From contig JAJBVD010000026.1 of NCBI GenBank assembly GCA_020859985.1, positions 25,080 through 89,079 of the forward strand: a stretch of DNA of 64,000 bases, in the 5' to 3' direction. This document shows positions 17,473-25,389 of the stretch, piece by piece. The notes beneath the pieces are model-generated. The model saw only the letters and a list, made by a program, of their open reading frames with translations. It had not been told where the DNA came from and searched no databases. Position 1 is the stretch's first letter, and each line of letters begins with the position of its first letter. The position numbers and the translations under genes were made by a program. The DNA comes from Clostridiales bacterium. Its GTDB lineage: Bacteria > Bacillota > Clostridia > Lachnospirales > Lachnospiraceae.

Positions 17473-18198
17473 ATGGAACGGACCCTTGCACTGATCGGAA
17501 AAGCTCACAAAGGGGACAAAGAAGCCAGAGCACAGCTGGCGGAGGAAAATATGGGGCTGGTATATACCGTTGTGCGGCGGTTTGCGGGCCGTGGATGCGA
17601 CTACGAGGATCTGGTGCAGATCGGAAGCATCGGTCTTCTGAAAGCGATTGACAATTTTAATGATTCCTTTGATGTGCGTTTTTCTACGTATGCGGTTCCG
17701 ATGATCGCCGGGGAGATCCGTCGCTTTTTGCGGGATGATGGCCTGATCCGAGTGAGCCGGCTTCTCAAAGAAACGGCTGCACGGGCTATGCATGCGCGGG
17801 AGGAGCTGGAGCAGAGAGGCGTGGCGGAACCGACGATGGAAAAGCTCGCGCTTGCGACAGGAGTCAGCCCGGAGGAGCTGGTGATGGCATTGGACGCTGC
17901 CGCCGATGTTGAATCTCTGAACCAGACGATTTATCAGGGAGACGGTACGCCGGTGCTTTTGGAGGATCGTCTGCCGGACGGGCAGGACCGTCACGAAGAC
18001 CTGCTGAACCATATGCTGCTGAACCAGCTGCTGGGATCGCTTGCGCCGGACGAACGCAGGCTCATCCGGATGCGTTATTTTGAAGAGATGACACAGGTGC
18101 AGGTTGCTGCCCGCCTTGGCATGACACAGGTGCAGGTGTCCCGTGCAGAAAAACGGATCCTGCGGCGGATGCGGGAAGCAGGAAGCCGTGCCTCATGA
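17473..18198 (+). CDS. sigF: RNA polymerase sporulation sigma factor F
   Basis: 241 residues from ATG 17473. An upstream in-frame start inside spoIIAB is rejected because it would add a non-conserved extension. Region 2 reads 'ENMGLVYTVVRRFAGRGCDYEDLVQIGSIGLLKAIDNF...FSTYAVPMIAGEIRRFLRDDG', followed by region 3 and region 4 with the helix-turn-helix 'MTQVQVAARLGMTQVQVSRAEKRIL'. Sigma F is the first forespore-specific sigma factor. A duplicated 'MTQVQV' string is visible in region 4.2. Confidence 0.93.
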   Translation: MERTLALIGKAHKGDKEARAQLAEENMGLVYTVVRRFAGRGCDYEDLVQIGSIGLLKAIDNFNDSFDVRFSTYAVPMIAGEIRRFLRDDGLIRVSRLLKETAARAMHAREELEQRGVAEPTMEKLALATGVSPEELVMALDAAADVESLNQTIYQGDGTPVLLEDRLPDGQDRHEDLLNHMLLNQLLGSLAPDERRLIRMRYFEEMTQVQVAARLGMTQVQVSRAEKRILRRMREAGSRAS

Positions 18199-18210
18199 GG
18201 CATTATTACT

Positions 18211-18231
18211 ATTCACAGCTGCGTTGTGAAT
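18211..18231. repeat. Inverted repeat after sigF
   Basis: ATTCACA-7 nt-TGTGAAT, 13 nt after the sigF stop. There is no T-run, so termination is uncertain. Confidence 0.35.
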
Positions 18232-18289
18232 GTAACGAAGCATTCGCCTTTCATTTCATATTTTTAGTCCGCTTCTCATAAGATAGCTT

Positions 18290-18316
18290 GTAGCTGTGAA
18301 AGCACGAAACAGTTAC
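18290..18316. repeat. Palindromic repeat, GTAACTGT family
   Basis: GTAGCTGT - 11 nt - ACAGTTAC, between sigF and the CotS-like gene. One of about a dozen dispersed copies in the window. Confidence 0.7.
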
Positions 18317-18369
18317 GATAGCGAATCAGAAAACAGTGGATGTCAGGCTGTCTATGGGGAGGGCGCGGC

Positions 18370-19347
18370 ATGAACGACAGAGCTTTGAAGGTATTGGAGC
18401 AGTATGAACTGGATGTTACCGGCACCAGACGCGGGCGGGGGTGCTGGTATCTTGATACACCTGAAGGTACGGGTATTTTAAGTGAGTACGCGGGGACAGA
18501 AAACAGAGCCCTGTTCCAGAATCTCGTGATGGGGGCCGTCTGTGAGGGCGGATACAGGAACGTGGATGTGATTTTACCCAACAAAGAGGGTCTTCTGGTC
18601 TCTAAAGACTGGGAAGAAAATCGTTATGTGGTAAAGAAATGGTATCCGGGCCGTGAATGTGACCCTTCGAACGAGGCGGAGGTGCTGAGGGCGGTGGAGA
18701 ATCTTGCGCGTCTGCATTGTCTGATGAGATTAAAGGAAGAAAATGACTGTTATGCCGCACGGCCGCCGTTGGAAGAGCTGCGCGCGTGGAACGCACAGCT
18801 GCGCAAGATTCGCACGTTTGTGCGCACCAGGCAGAAAAAAAGCGCGTTTGAACAGCTTTTTCTGGATTCCTATGATCAATATCTGCAGCAGGCGACGGAG
18901 GCTCTCTCACAGCTTTCCCGCGTGAACGACCTTCTGGAAGAGCTGCGGGAGGATAAAAAAGGCTGTGTCTGCCATGGGGATTACAGCCACCACCATGTCC
19001 TGATCTGCGGCTATGAGATCGCGACGACGAATTTTGACTGCTGCCGCTTTGATTTTCAGGTGAATGATCTGTACCGTTTCATGCGCAAGATTCTGGAAAA
19101 ACACGACTGGAACACACGTCTTGGGATGCGTATGCTGGAGAGCTATGGACGGGTGCGTCCGCTTTCACATACGGAACGCAGACTGCTTTATGTGCGGATG
19201 CTGTATCCGGAGAAATTCCGCAAGCTGGCCGGCACCTATTATGGCGGAAGTAAGGCCTGGATTTCCCGTCAGTACTCGGATAAGCTGGTGAAAATGAATC
19301 GTCAGGAAAAAGCGCGGGCCGGGTTCCTGAAGCTGTTGGAAGCGTGA
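18370..19347 (+). CDS. CotS-like spore coat protein (kinase fold)
   Basis: 325 residues from the ATG at 18370. The fold is that of aminoglycoside phosphotransferase/CotS proteins: N-lobe strands with 'VSKDWEENRYVVKKWYPGRECD', then the catalytic-loop region 'CVCHGDYSHHHVLI' and 'TNFDCCRFDFQVNDLYRFMRKILE'. In CotS relatives this replaces the HGDxxxxN...D kinase motifs: the loop Asn is replaced by His here, so activity is doubtful. Such proteins occur in the spore coat of Bacilli and Clostridia, and the gene lies next to sigF, consistent with a sporulation role. Confidence 0.75.
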   Translation: MNDRALKVLEQYELDVTGTRRGRGCWYLDTPEGTGILSEYAGTENRALFQNLVMGAVCEGGYRNVDVILPNKEGLLVSKDWEENRYVVKKWYPGRECDPSNEAEVLRAVENLARLHCLMRLKEENDCYAARPPLEELRAWNAQLRKIRTFVRTRQKKSAFEQLFLDSYDQYLQQATEALSQLSRVNDLLEELREDKKGCVCHGDYSHHHVLICGYEIATTNFDCCRFDFQVNDLYRFMRKILEKHDWNTRLGMRMLESYGRVRPLSHTERRLLYVRMLYPEKFRKLAGTYYGGSKAWISRQYSDKLVKMNRQEKARAGFLKLLEA

Positions 19348-19433
19348 TCAGAGGCTGAAATGGCATAAAACCGGTTAAGCTGTGACTTATAACGGCAGCA
19401 TATGAAAAAAGGCGTAAAATAGCGGAAAAGCGG

Positions 19434-19462
19434 TTTTCATTTCAAAGAAAAGCTGATATAAT
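19434..19462 (+). promoter_or_regulatory. Candidate sigma-A promoter for phosphosugar mutase gene
   Basis: TTTTCA, 17-nt spacer, TATAAT. About 145 nt before the start codon at 19609; a GTAACTGT-family palindrome lies between. Confidence 0.5.
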
Positions 19463-19516
19463 CCTTTATCATGACTGGTCGGAGGCAATGCCGGATACAG
19501 CACAGGATGCGGCAAA

Positions 19517-19543
19517 GAAACTGTGAAGGTACGGAACAGTTAC
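19517..19543. repeat. Palindromic repeat, GTAACTGT family
   Basis: GAAACTGT - 11 nt - ACAGTTAC in the leader of the phosphosugar mutase gene. Confidence 0.7.
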
Positions 19544-19608
19544 GGGAATACCGTTTTCACAGGAAGGGGTGTGGCAGACTTCCGATACATAATTTAGGAG
19601 GAATTCAG

Positions 19609-21351
19609 ATGGAAGCGTACAGAAAAGCTTATGAGGAATGGCTTTCCAATCCGTATTTTGACGAGGCAACCAAAGCGGAGCTTAAGGCCATTGAGAACGA
19701 TGAGAACGAGATTAAAGAGAGATTTTACACGGAGCTGGCGTTCGGCACGGCAGGCCTGCGCGGTATTATCGGCGCGGGTACGAACCGCATGAACAAATAT
19801 GTCGTACAGAAGGCGACGCAGGGACTGGCGAATTACATCAACAAAGCCTGCAATGACCCGCAGAAGAAAGCGGTAGCGATCGCGTATGACTCCCGTCACA
19901 TGTCGCCGGAGTTCGCAGATTTTGCGGCGCTGACACTGGCTGCGAACGGTATCAAGGCGTATGTGTTTGAGTCTCTGCGCCCGACGCCGGAGCTGTCTTT
20001 TGCGGTGCGTGAGCTGGGCTGCATCGCCGGTATCAATATCACCGCCAGCCACAATCCGCCGGAATACAATGGCTACAAGGTATACTGGGAGGACGGCGCG
20101 CAGATCACGCCGCCTCACGATACCGGTATCATGGCCGAGGTGAAGGCCATCACGGACTATACGGCTGCAAAGACGATGGAGAAAGAAGCGGCGGTCGCGG
20201 CCGGCCTCTACGAGGTGATCGGGGAGAAGATTGACGATGCGTTTATCGGTTGCCTGAAGAAGCTGGTGCTTCATCCGGAGACCATTGAGCAGGAGAGTAA
20301 GAATCTGAAGATCGTCTATACGCCGCTGCACGGTACGGGCAACATCCCGGCGCGCCGTGTGCTGAAGGAGCTTGGCTTTGAGAACGTTTATGTGGTACCG
20401 GAGCAGGAGCTGCCGGACGGCGATTTCCCGACAGTCAGCTACCCGAACCCGGAGGCGGACGAGGCATTTGATCTGGGACTGAAGCTGGCGAAGGAGATTG
20501 ACGCGGAGCTGGTACTGGCGACCGATCCGGACGCGGACCGTCTCGGTGTGCGTGTGAAGGATTCGAAGACCGGCGAGTATCATACCCTGACCGGCAATAT
20601 GTCCGGCTGCCTGCTGGCAGATTATGAGATCGGCCAGAGAAAAGCGCTCAAAGGACTTCCGGAGGACGGCGTCCTGATCAAGACCATCGTGACGACGAAC
20701 ATGGCGGACGCGATCGCAAAATACTATGGGACAGGCCTCATTGAAGTGCTGACCGGTTTCAAATACATTGGACAGCAGATTCTGGGCTTTGAGCAGAGCG
20801 GAAAAGGCACCTACCTGTTTGGCTTTGAGGAGAGCTATGGCTGCCTGATCGGCACGCATGCCCGTGACAAGGATGCGATTGTGGCGGTGATGGCGCTGGC
20901 GGAGGCTGCCGCTTTCTATAAGGCACAGGGAAAGACGCTCTGGGATGCGATGATCGAACTGTATGAGCGCTATGGTTACTATAAGGATGATATCAAGTCC
21001 ATCACGTTAAAGGGCATGGAAGGTCTGCAGAAGATTCAGGAGATCCTGGAGACCCTGCGGAAGAATCCGCCGACAGAGATCGGCGGCTATAAGGTTGTCT
21101 CCGCGCGTGACTACAAGGCGGATACGATCACGGACATCGCGACCGGCGAAGTGAAGCCGACCGGTCTTCCGAATTCGAATGTGCTTTACTATGACCTTAC
21201 GGACTCAGCGTGGTTATGTGTGCGTCCGTCCGGTACGGAGCCGAAGGTAAAGTTCTACTATGGTGTCAAGGGTACCTCTCTTGAGGACGCGGATGCGAAG
21301 TCAGCTGCGCTCGGCGAACAGGTATTGGCAATGATCAACTCCATGCTGTAA
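19609..21351 (+). CDS. pgcA: Phosphoglucomutase/phosphomannomutase (alpha-D-phosphohexomutase family)
   Basis: 580 residues from ATG 19609, chosen for the strong AGGAGG site and the usual start 'YEEWLSNPYFDEATKAEL'; 46 in-frame codons upstream are rejected. The phosphoserine is Ser147 in 'NITASHNPPEYNGYKVYW', the Mg-binding loop 'ATDPDADRLGVRV', the sugar-binding 'GFEESYGCL' and the phosphate-binding 'RPSGTEPKVKFYYGV'. It interconverts hexose 1- and 6-phosphates. It could supply glucose-1-phosphate for the nucleotide sugars used by the polysaccharide genes further along. The assignment to PgcA rather than another hexomutase is by length and pattern. Confidence 0.9.
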   Translation: MEAYRKAYEEWLSNPYFDEATKAELKAIENDENEIKERFYTELAFGTAGLRGIIGAGTNRMNKYVVQKATQGLANYINKACNDPQKKAVAIAYDSRHMSPEFADFAALTLAANGIKAYVFESLRPTPELSFAVRELGCIAGINITASHNPPEYNGYKVYWEDGAQITPPHDTGIMAEVKAITDYTAAKTMEKEAAVAAGLYEVIGEKIDDAFIGCLKKLVLHPETIEQESKNLKIVYTPLHGTGNIPARRVLKELGFENVYVVPEQELPDGDFPTVSYPNPEADEAFDLGLKLAKEIDAELVLATDPDADRLGVRVKDSKTGEYHTLTGNMSGCLLADYEIGQRKALKGLPEDGVLIKTIVTTNMADAIAKYYGTGLIEVLTGFKYIGQQILGFEQSGKGTYLFGFEESYGCLIGTHARDKDAIVAVMALAEAAAFYKAQGKTLWDAMIELYERYGYYKDDIKSITLKGMEGLQKIQEILETLRKNPPTEIGGYKVVSARDYKADTITDIATGEVKPTGLPNSNVLYYDLTDSAWLCVRPSGTEPKVKFYYGVKGTSLEDADAKSAALGEQVLAMINSML

Positions 21352-21377
21352 AAGGGCGGAACTTTTGGTGAAACTTC

Positions 21378-21406
21378 TTGACAAACGATTTATTACATTA
21401 TATAAA
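21378..21406 (+). promoter_or_regulatory. Strong sigma-A type promoter for HU operon
   Basis: TTGACA, exactly 17 nt, TATAAA. It lies 160 nt before the HU start, in a region otherwise lacking genes, and probably drives HU-rqcP-yabP-yabQ-divIC. Confidence 0.75.
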
Positions 21407-21565
21407 TAGTAGCGGGGCGCGCCTGGGACATGTTCCGCTTTTACAGAAGAGCTGGGACAGACCATACCGCACTTTATAATTGGCATGAAATATGGGTTTC
21501 AGTTTAATGAGACAGGCGGCCGCGAGGTTTCAGAAAATACAGAATTATTTACAGGAGGAATCAAA

Positions 21566-21841
21566 ATGAACAGAACAGAACTGGTTGCAGCGATCGCAGA
21601 GAAGACCGAGTTATCAAAGAAGGATTCAGAGAAGGCACTGAAGGCTTTCACGGATGTAGTAGCGGAGCAGCTTAAGAGCGGCGAGAAGATTCAGCTGGTT
21701 GGCTTTGGTACTTTTGAAGTAGCTACCCGCCCGGAGAGAGAAGGAAGAAATCCGCAGACTGGCGAGACAATGAAGATTGCGGCTTCTAAGACTCCGAAGT
21801 TCAAAGCCGGAAAAGCTCTGAAGGACGTTGTAAACGGCTGA
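21566..21841 (+). CDS. hup: DNA-binding protein HU
   Basis: 91 residues with all HU features: 'MNRTELVAAIAEKTELSKKD', 'GEKIQLVGFGTFEV', the DNA-binding arm 'RNPQTGETMKIAASKTPKFKAGK'. The start at 21566 follows ACAGGAGGAATC; an upstream in-frame ATG at 21485 gives a non-conserved extension and is rejected. HU is the abundant nucleoid protein of bacteria. It is followed within 4 nt by rqcP, as commonly seen in Firmicutes. Confidence 0.95.
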   Translation: MNRTELVAAIAEKTELSKKDSEKALKAFTDVVAEQLKSGEKIQLVGFGTFEVATRPEREGRNPQTGETMKIAASKTPKFKAGKALKDVVNG

Positions 21842-21845
21842 TCGG

Positions 21846-22085
21846 ATGCGTCTGGATAAATATCTGAAGGTGTCGAGGCTGATCAAGCGCAGGACTGTGG
21901 CAAACGAGGCGTGTGACGCAGGACGTGTGCTCGTCAACGGTAAGGCGGCGAAAGCATCCGTGGCCGTGAAACCGGGAGATGTGATAGAGATCGGATTCGG
22001 CTCCAGGACCGTGAAGGTCGAAGTGGTATCCGTGGCGGAGACCGTCAAGAAAGAGGCGGCTGCAGAGATGTACCGTTATTTATGA
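21846..22085 (+). CDS. rqcP: Ribosome quality-control protein RqcP (YabO, S4 domain)
   Basis: 79 residues, a single S4 RNA-binding domain: 'MRLDKYLKVSRLIKRRTVANEACDAGRVLVNGKAAKA'. In Firmicutes it binds the 50S subunit with RqcH during C-terminal alanine tailing of stalled chains. It is in the normal context after HU and before yabP. The stop codon TGA lies inside a TATGATAT-type palindromic repeat. Confidence 0.92.
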   Translation: MRLDKYLKVSRLIKRRTVANEACDAGRVLVNGKAAKASVAVKPGDVIEIGFGSRTVKVEVVSVAETVKKEAAAEMYRYL

Positions 22086-22124
22086 TATAGGAAATTTCAT
22101 TCCCCATGTCATAAAACGCTCCGC
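22081..22124. repeat. Palindromic intergenic repeat, type TATGATAT, copy 2
   Basis: TATGATATAGGAA pairs with TTCCCCATGTCATA and is followed by AAACGCTCCGCG. It matches the element at 12913 in sequence and order and provides the rqcP stop codon. The rest of the 250-nt gap to yabP shows no gene. Confidence 0.55.
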
Positions 22125-22336
22125 GAAGATGCGCTAAGGCGTATTCTTTTAGGTTCCCTACAGGATTCATGTGTGAATATACAGACTGAACATTTATGCC
22201 ACAGGGATAGATGTTCAGTCTTTTTCGTGCGCCCACATAAGGAAGCAAAAACGCAGGTAAAAATACCGGTTTTCGGTTCTGTAAGTCCGGGGATTTTCAT
22301 ATACTTACAGCAAGGCGATTGCATCCGGAGAGCAGG

Positions 22337-22615
22337 ATGGAAGAAAAAAAGAATGAAAGACCACACAGCATTTCGTGGAGAGACAGAGCGGAGGGCGTTG
22401 TGACAGGCGTGACGGACGTCCTTTCTTTTGACGAAAATACCGTAGTGCTTCAGACCGGACAGGGAATGCTGACGGTGAAAGGAAAAGACCTTCATATCGG
22501 ACGGCTTGAACTTTCTCAGGGCGAAGTGAAAATGCGCGGCAGTGTAGAGAGCATCCTTTATTCCGGCAGCAATCCTGCAAAAAAAGGCAGCCTTATCAGG
22601 AGGATGTTTCAATGA
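22337..22615 (+). CDS. yabP: Sporulation protein YabP
   Basis: 92 residues, start at 22337 following GGAGAGCAGG. The pattern 'HSISWRDRAEGVVTGVTDVLSFDENTVVLQTGQGMLTVKGKDLHIGRLELSQGEVKMRGSV' is the YabP fold. yabP is part of the sigma-E regulon of spore formers and is needed for spore coat or cortex assembly in Bacillus. It overlaps yabQ by four bases. Confidence 0.9.
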   Translation: MEEKKNERPHSISWRDRAEGVVTGVTDVLSFDENTVVLQTGQGMLTVKGKDLHIGRLELSQGEVKMRGSVESILYSGSNPAKKGSLIRRMFQ

Positions 22616-23187
22616 GCAATGTGATACGGCAGGAGACTGCCGTATTTTTGCTTTTTACTCTGCATGGCGCCGGACTGACAATGCTTTATGATATCCTGCG
22701 TGCGCTGCGGCGAAGCGTACATCATTCCCTGCTTTTACTGTCTTTTGAGGATTTCCTGTTTTGGATGACGGCCGGATTTTTGACATTTTATCTGGCGTTT
22801 CGCAGCTCAGACGGAGCTGTTCGCGGTTACGCCGTTATCGGAATGCTGTTGGGATTTTTGCTGTATCATTTTACACTGAGCCCGTTTATCGTGCGTGTGC
22901 TTTCTGTACTGTTTCGTTTTTTGCTGCGCCTGTGGAGCACATTTTTTCATCTGTTTGTCAGGATTCTGTGCACGGCGGCACGGCCATGTCGGATTCTGTG
23001 GGGATTTATCCAAAAAAATTGTAAAATTTGTAAGAAAAGAATTGAAATTGCTCGAAAAAAAGCTTACAATAACAAAAATAAGTCTCAGGATTGTGAGGGG
23101 AAAACCTGTGAGACGAAAACGGGAATATTGAATCACAGATGTAAGGTGAAGACATTCCGGAAAAAGAATAAGCTTTATAAGGGGTAA
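22612..23187 (+). CDS. yabQ: Spore cortex biosynthesis protein YabQ
   Basis: 191 residues. Three to four membrane helices lie in the first 120 residues, starting 'ETAVFLLFTLHGAGLTMLYDILRALRR', which is typical of YabQ, then a basic Lys-rich C-terminal tail that is about 50 residues longer than the membrane part. YabQ is a sporulation membrane protein needed for cortex formation in Bacillus subtilis. It is coupled to yabP and followed by divIC after 6 nt, as in other Clostridia. Confidence 0.88.
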   Translation: MSNVIRQETAVFLLFTLHGAGLTMLYDILRALRRSVHHSLLLLSFEDFLFWMTAGFLTFYLAFRSSDGAVRGYAVIGMLLGFLLYHFTLSPFIVRVLSVLFRFLLRLWSTFFHLFVRILCTAARPCRILWGFIQKNCKICKKRIEIARKKAYNNKNKSQDCEGKTCETKTGILNHRCKVKTFRKKNKLYKG

Positions 23188-23193
23188 ACAAAG

Positions 23194-23496
23194 ATGGCAG
23201 GACGGAAAAAACAGCTCAGCATGGGGAATCGCTTTGGTATGTATGCCATTGCGATTATTGTTTTTGTGATGCTTGTGGCGCTTCTGTCGCAGAGCTGGTC
23301 ACTTCGGGCGGAGAATGCTGCTTATGCGGCGCAGATTGATGATCTGCAGCAGGAGCTTCAAGACGAGGAAGTCCGCGCGGAGGAGATCGACGAGCTTAGC
23401 GAGTATCTGAATTCCGATGAGTATATTGAGAAGCTGGCCAGAGAGAAGCTGGGGCTGGTGTATGAGGACGATGTGATTTATCGCGCTGAAAAATAA
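23194..23496 (+). CDS. divIC: Septum formation initiator DivIC/FtsB
   Basis: 100 residues: basic N-terminus, one membrane helix (about 14-34), then a leucine-zipper-like coiled coil ('AENAAYAAQIDDLQQELQDEEVRAEEIDELSEYLNSDEYIEKLAREKLGLVYEDDVIYR'). The 'YIEKLAREKLGLV' box is the DivIC/FtsB signature. The protein acts in the divisome with FtsL and DivIB. It is in conserved order after yabQ. Confidence 0.9.
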   Translation: MAGRKKQLSMGNRFGMYAIAIIVFVMLVALLSQSWSLRAENAAYAAQIDDLQQELQDEEVRAEEIDELSEYLNSDEYIEKLAREKLGLVYEDDVIYRAEK

Positions 23497-23532
23497 CAGA
23501 TTTACAGGAACGGACAATTCACAGATTTTATC

Positions 23533-23566
23533 AGGACGCGGAATAACTCCGCGTTCTTTTTTCTTT
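23533..23566 (+). terminator. Terminator of the HU-divIC operon
   Basis: ACGCGGA-5 nt-TCCGCGT followed by TCTTTTTTCTTTTT. Confidence 0.9.
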
Positions 23567-23644
23567 TTCAGATCTTTCCAGATTTTGACATATCCCGCGC
23601 ACGCAGAGTGGTATGATGAGAAGCCATAACCATGAAAACGCGAA

Positions 23645-23664
23645 ACAGTGAAGATACGAAACTG
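23645..23664. repeat. Degenerate palindromic repeat, GTAACTGT family
   Basis: ACAGTGAAGATACGAAACTG in the leader of spoIIE; a weaker match to the family. Confidence 0.4.
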
Positions 23665-23756
23665 CTGCGAAGACGCTAAGCCGGAGGGCAGGTTTATCGT
23701 ATCGGGAAGGATGAATCACAGCGGAGCCATGGAAAGGATGGAGGGGAGAATGGAAG

Positions 23757-25214
23757 ATGGGAGAATGGATACAGCCGGAACAGGAGCAGATGGAGCAGTA
23801 TGCGGACGCGTTTTTTTCGCTGGCAGAGCTGTTCGGAAAGCTGCCATGTCAAAAGGAAAGACTGGGAGATGAGGAGCTGCAGGAGCTGTTTGAGGATGTA
23901 AAGGACCGGGCGTGCGCAGACTGCAAAAACGCTGGGGACTGTTGGGGCGGTGCATATTTTGAACATTGCAGGATGATGTATGAACTTTTAAGGGAGATGG
24001 AACAGAGCGGGAGTTTTTCCGCGGAACAGAGAGCGCTTTTGAAGGTGAAATGTGAACGGCCGGGCCAGTTGATGCTGGCGCTCCGCACCGGCTACGAGGA
24101 GGCGCGCACAAATCTGCTCTGGAGCAATCGTATGCTGGAGCAGAGACGGGCGGCGGGCGAGCAGATCGCTCAGACGGCGGCGCTCTTAAAGAGAACTGCG
24201 GAAGGATTCTCCTGTCTGCCGCAGTCGGAAGAACGCATTGCGGGACGGCTGAAAAGAGAATTGCGGTTTTTGAATGTGGAACTGGATTCCATCCGGGCAT
24301 TTCGGCAGGAACCGGACAGACAGGAATACTATCTGACGGTTCATTTACCGGCAAAAAACATCAGATGGAGACGGCCGGGCAGCGGATTTCGGACAGGAGC
24401 AGGCGCGGGAATCGCACGTTATGAGCGGGGAAGCGTGGTATCTGCGCGCTCTGTGGCCGAGGCGCTCTCTGTGTGCTGCCAGGAAAGGATGCGGCCTGCC
24501 TTCAACTGCAGGGCAGCTGTCACAGCGGAGCCGATGCTGTTTCATTTTGTACCGGACACAAAATATCAGTTTTTCTGCGGCGTTTCGCATATTACGAAAG
24601 CGGGGGAGCTGGTATCAGGCGACAATTATACGCTGCTTCAGAAGGATACGGGCAAGGTGGTGATGAGCCTTGCGGACGGCATGGGTTCCGGCACGGCGGC
24701 AAATCTCGAAAGCGAAAAGGTGATTGAACTGCTGGAGCAGTTTCTTGCCGCAGGGTTTCCGCAGGAGACAGCGGTGCGGCTTTTGAATTCCGGCATACTG
24801 CTGCAGAACAATACCCCGATTTTTTCCACAATTGACTTATGCATGGTTGACTTATATAATGCCAGATGTGATATGATGAAATCAGGGGCTGCGGCTTCAT
24901 TTATTCGAAAAAACGGGCAGATTGAGGTGATCCGCGCAAACGCGTTTCCGACCGGCGTGCTGCAGCAGTCGGACTATGAGAGCCTGCACCGGCAGCTGGA
25001 GCCGGGAGACAATATTATCATGATGACGGATGGTGTGCTGGACGCGATGCCGGGTGAAGATCATGAACAGGCGATGGCCGAGCTGATCATCCACACCCTG
25101 ACGCGCAATGCACAGGAGTACGCGAGACGGCTGATGGAGCGGGTGTATCTGATGCAGGAATCCGGCGCGCGGGACGATATGACCATTCTGGTCGGCTCCA
25201 TCTGGGAAAAATAA
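23757..25214 (+). CDS. spoIIE: Stage II sporulation protein E, short form lacking the membrane domain
   Basis: 485 residues. A cysteine-bearing regulatory segment (CADCKNAGDCWG...EHC, about 53-73) and central helices are followed by a C-terminal PP2C phosphatase domain with 'SGDNYTLLQ', metal site 'SLADGMGSGTAANLES', 'TIDLCMVDL', 'IMMTDGVLD' and 'GARDDMTILV'. SpoIIE dephosphorylates SpoIIAA and so activates sigma F. The usual protein is over 800 residues with about ten N-terminal membrane helices; here none are present, and the gap to divIC is too short (260 nt, holding a terminator) to encode them. Ribosome binding site GGAGGGGAG. Confidence 0.88.
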   Translation: MGEWIQPEQEQMEQYADAFFSLAELFGKLPCQKERLGDEELQELFEDVKDRACADCKNAGDCWGGAYFEHCRMMYELLREMEQSGSFSAEQRALLKVKCERPGQLMLALRTGYEEARTNLLWSNRMLEQRRAAGEQIAQTAALLKRTAEGFSCLPQSEERIAGRLKRELRFLNVELDSIRAFRQEPDRQEYYLTVHLPAKNIRWRRPGSGFRTGAGAGIARYERGSVVSARSVAEALSVCCQERMRPAFNCRAAVTAEPMLFHFVPDTKYQFFCGVSHITKAGELVSGDNYTLLQKDTGKVVMSLADGMGSGTAANLESEKVIELLEQFLAAGFPQETAVRLLNSGILLQNNTPIFSTIDLCMVDLYNARCDMMKSGAAASFIRKNGQIEVIRANAFPTGVLQQSDYESLHRQLEPGDNIIMMTDGVLDAMPGEDHEQAMAELIIHTLTRNAQEYARRLMERVYLMQESGARDDMTILVGSIWEK

Positions 25215-25319
25215 GGCCGGCGAAGCCGGGCATCCGAATTGCTGCCTTGCCAGACGGGAAAAGGGAACAACCGGTATCGGTACAGGATGGCCGGACAGAG
25301 ATAAAAGCCGGAAGAAATC

Positions 25320-25378
25320 AAAACAAATAAAGAATAAAACAAATAAAGAACAAAACAAATAAAGAATAAAACAAAAAG
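25320..25378. repeat. 16-bp tandem repeat in the tilS leader
   Basis: AAAACAAATAAAGAAT, AAAACAAATAAAGAAC, AAAACAAATAAAGAAT, then a partial fourth unit (AAAACAAAAAG). It is purine/A-rich and ends about 11 nt before the tilS start. Confidence 0.9.
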
Positions 25379-25389
25379 ACGGAGAGAAG

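Noticed and set aside
18211..18231. Terminator after sigF
   Set aside because: The inverted repeat lacks a following T-run, so I list it only as a repeat.
19594..20859. Long open frame on the minus strand (about 420 codons)
   Set aside because: It lies fully opposite the phosphosugar mutase gene, is rich in Arg/Leu/His as expected for a shadow of a GC-rich gene, and has no recognisable motif or ribosome binding site.
25320..25378. Possible CRISPR-like array
   Set aside because: The units are directly adjacent 16-mers without spacers, so this is a simple tandem repeat. No cas gene is present.
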